Positions 38,480 through 39,309 of a DNA stretch of 39,309 bases are shown here, piece by piece. Within the stretch, counting starts at the first letter, position 1; every line of letters starts with the position of its first letter. Position numbers and translations under genes: made by a program. The stretch spans positions 1 through 39,309 of the forward strand of contig JAEURI010000168.1 of assembly GCA_016789225.1 (NCBI GenBank), read 5' to 3'. This stretch comes from Anaerolineales bacterium. Lineage in GTDB: Bacteria; Chloroflexota; Anaerolineae; Anaerolineales; Villigracilaceae. The notes beneath the pieces are model-generated. The model was given only the letters and a program-made list of their open reading frames with translations, did not search any database and had not been told where the DNA came from.

Positions 38480-39309
38480 ATGAAAATCGAAGACTTTTTG
38501 ATGAACAACATGGACAAGCTGCCTGCACCGATGGTGGCCTGGGTGGAAAAGCGGATGAAAAAGATTCCCTCCATTCGCGGAAAGATCGATAAGGAATACG
38601 ATGAGTTGATGGCTGGGTTGGAGAAATCACTGAAGCCATACAAGGACAGCTCCCCGACCTTTGCAAAGATCCCGTCTAAAGGGCGTGACCGCGAAGAAAT
38701 TCTACACGAGATGGAAACCTTGCGCGACCGGGAGGAATCCCAATGGAAGGATGGATTCGTTTCCGGGGCGGTGTATCACGGCGACGAGGCGCACATTGAT
38801 TTTCTGAACCGCGTGTACGCGATCAACTCACAGAGTAATCCCCTGCACTCGGATGTATGGCCAAGCGCAACCAAGTTCGAGGCGGAGATCGTCTCCATGA
38901 CGGGAAATATGCTCGGCGGTGAAGGTCAGGATGTGTGCGGCACGCTTTCCTCCGGCGGCACAGAAAGTATCATGCTCGCCATGAAAAGCTATCGCGATCG
39001 CGCACGCGAGTTGAAGGGCATCACAAAGCCCGAAATGATCGCTCCGGTGACGGCTCACGCCGCATTCGACAAGGCCAGCCAATATTTTGGGATCAAGCTG
39101 GTGAAAGTGCCTGTGGATGCAAACTCGTGCGCTGATGTGAACGCCGTGCGCAAAGCCATTACTCGTAACACGGTCGTCATCGTGGGGTCAGCACCATCTT
39201 TTCCACACGGAACGATTGACCCAATTCAAGAAATGTCCGAACTGGCGCGACAGCATGACATTGGTTTTCATACCGATGCTTGTCTTGGAGGGTTTGTTTT
39301 ACCGTGGGC
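38480..39309 (+). CDS. PLP-dependent lyase, sphingosine-1-phosphate lyase-like, 5' part
   Basis: A gene that runs off the end of the window (276 codons seen, no stop). It belongs to the group II PLP decarboxylase/S1P-lyase family: [58 protein letters not shown] (PLP phosphate) and [14 protein letters not shown] (Asp to the pyridine N). These are shared with sphingosine-phosphate lyase and bacterial homologues. The PLP lysine lies beyond the window. AAGGAT is 5 nt before ATG 38480. It follows the sugar kinase at 21 bases; a kinase that makes a phosphorylated amino or hydroxy compound next to a phosphate-lyase is suggestive, but the substrate is unknown. Confidence 0.85.
   Translation, partial: MKIEDFLMNNMDKLPAPMVAWVEKRMKKIPSIRGKIDKEYDELMAGLEKSLKPYKDSSPTFAKIPSKGRDREEILHEMETLRDREESQWKDGFVSGAVYHGDEAHIDFLNRVYAINSQSNPLHSDVWPSATKFEAEIVSMTGNMLGGEGQDVCGTLSSGGTESIMLAMKSYRDRARELKGITKPEMIAPVTAHAAFDKASQYFGIKLVKVPVDANSCADVNAVRKAITRNTVVIVGSAPSFPHGTIDPIQEMSELARQHDIGFHTDACLGGFVLPW

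Overview
The window looks like chromosomal DNA of a Chloroflexota bacterium, most likely of the Anaerolineae type. This rests on the mix of families rather than on a marker gene: a ROCO-type GTPase tail, a deazaflavin/F420-type reductase, large STAND ATPase regulators with TPRs, zinc-ribbon membrane proteins, short palindromic intergenic repeats, and start codons placed directly behind -10 boxes (leaderless genes). There is no rRNA, tRNA, CRISPR array, phage or insertion sequence that I can support.

Layout. 1-2264: the 3' end of a ROCO protein, then a zinc-ribbon membrane protein and two small unknown proteins. 2271-5002: the two subunits of a family I CoA-transferase with an alpha/beta hydrolase between them, the hydrolase flanked by repeat elements. 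5038-7361: two translationally coupled membrane proteins of similar topology, the second with TPRs. 7467-10486: an unknown soluble protein, a multi-span membrane protein, a HAD hydrolase and a STAS protein. 10527-15075: rarA, a dual-specificity-type phosphatase, an OafA-type acyltransferase with an SGNH domain, and a histidine phosphatase. 15126-18716: a giant GGDEF-STAND-TPR regulator. 18985-20976: a tandem amidase whose first domain has lost a zinc ligand.

The minus-strand block 21074-30851 reads right to left. It holds an acyl-CoA synthetase, a lipoprotein with an FGE-sulfatase fold, an operon of four small proteins (VOC, DUF6958-like, YciI-like, ABM), then an aminotransferase and a glutamate-cysteine-ligase/M20 peptidase fusion. 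Ahead of the aminotransferase is a leader that I read as a transcription attenuator. A near-consensus promoter fires directly onto the start codon of a 36-residue peptide with tandem Trp codons. The Trp codons lie in a 17-nt segment that can pair with the 5' arm of a following intrinsic terminator. This is the most interesting signal in the window.

31036-39309 returns mostly to the plus strand: two tandem zinc-ribbon membrane proteins, a convergent F420-type reductase, upp, an alcohol dehydrogenase preceded by a remnant of a TfoX-like gene, a glutaredoxin-thioredoxin reductase fusion, a frameshifted membrane protein, a stand-alone glutaredoxin paralogous to the fused one, an FGGY sugar kinase, and the 5' part of a sphingosine-phosphate-lyase-like PLP enzyme that runs off the end.

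The genes form several short operons, not one pathway. Themes that recur are CoA-ester chemistry (CoA-transferase, acyl-CoA synthetase), thiol redox (TrxR/Grx), and a ligase-aminotransferase-amidohydrolase set that resembles the logic of protecting-group amino acid pathways.
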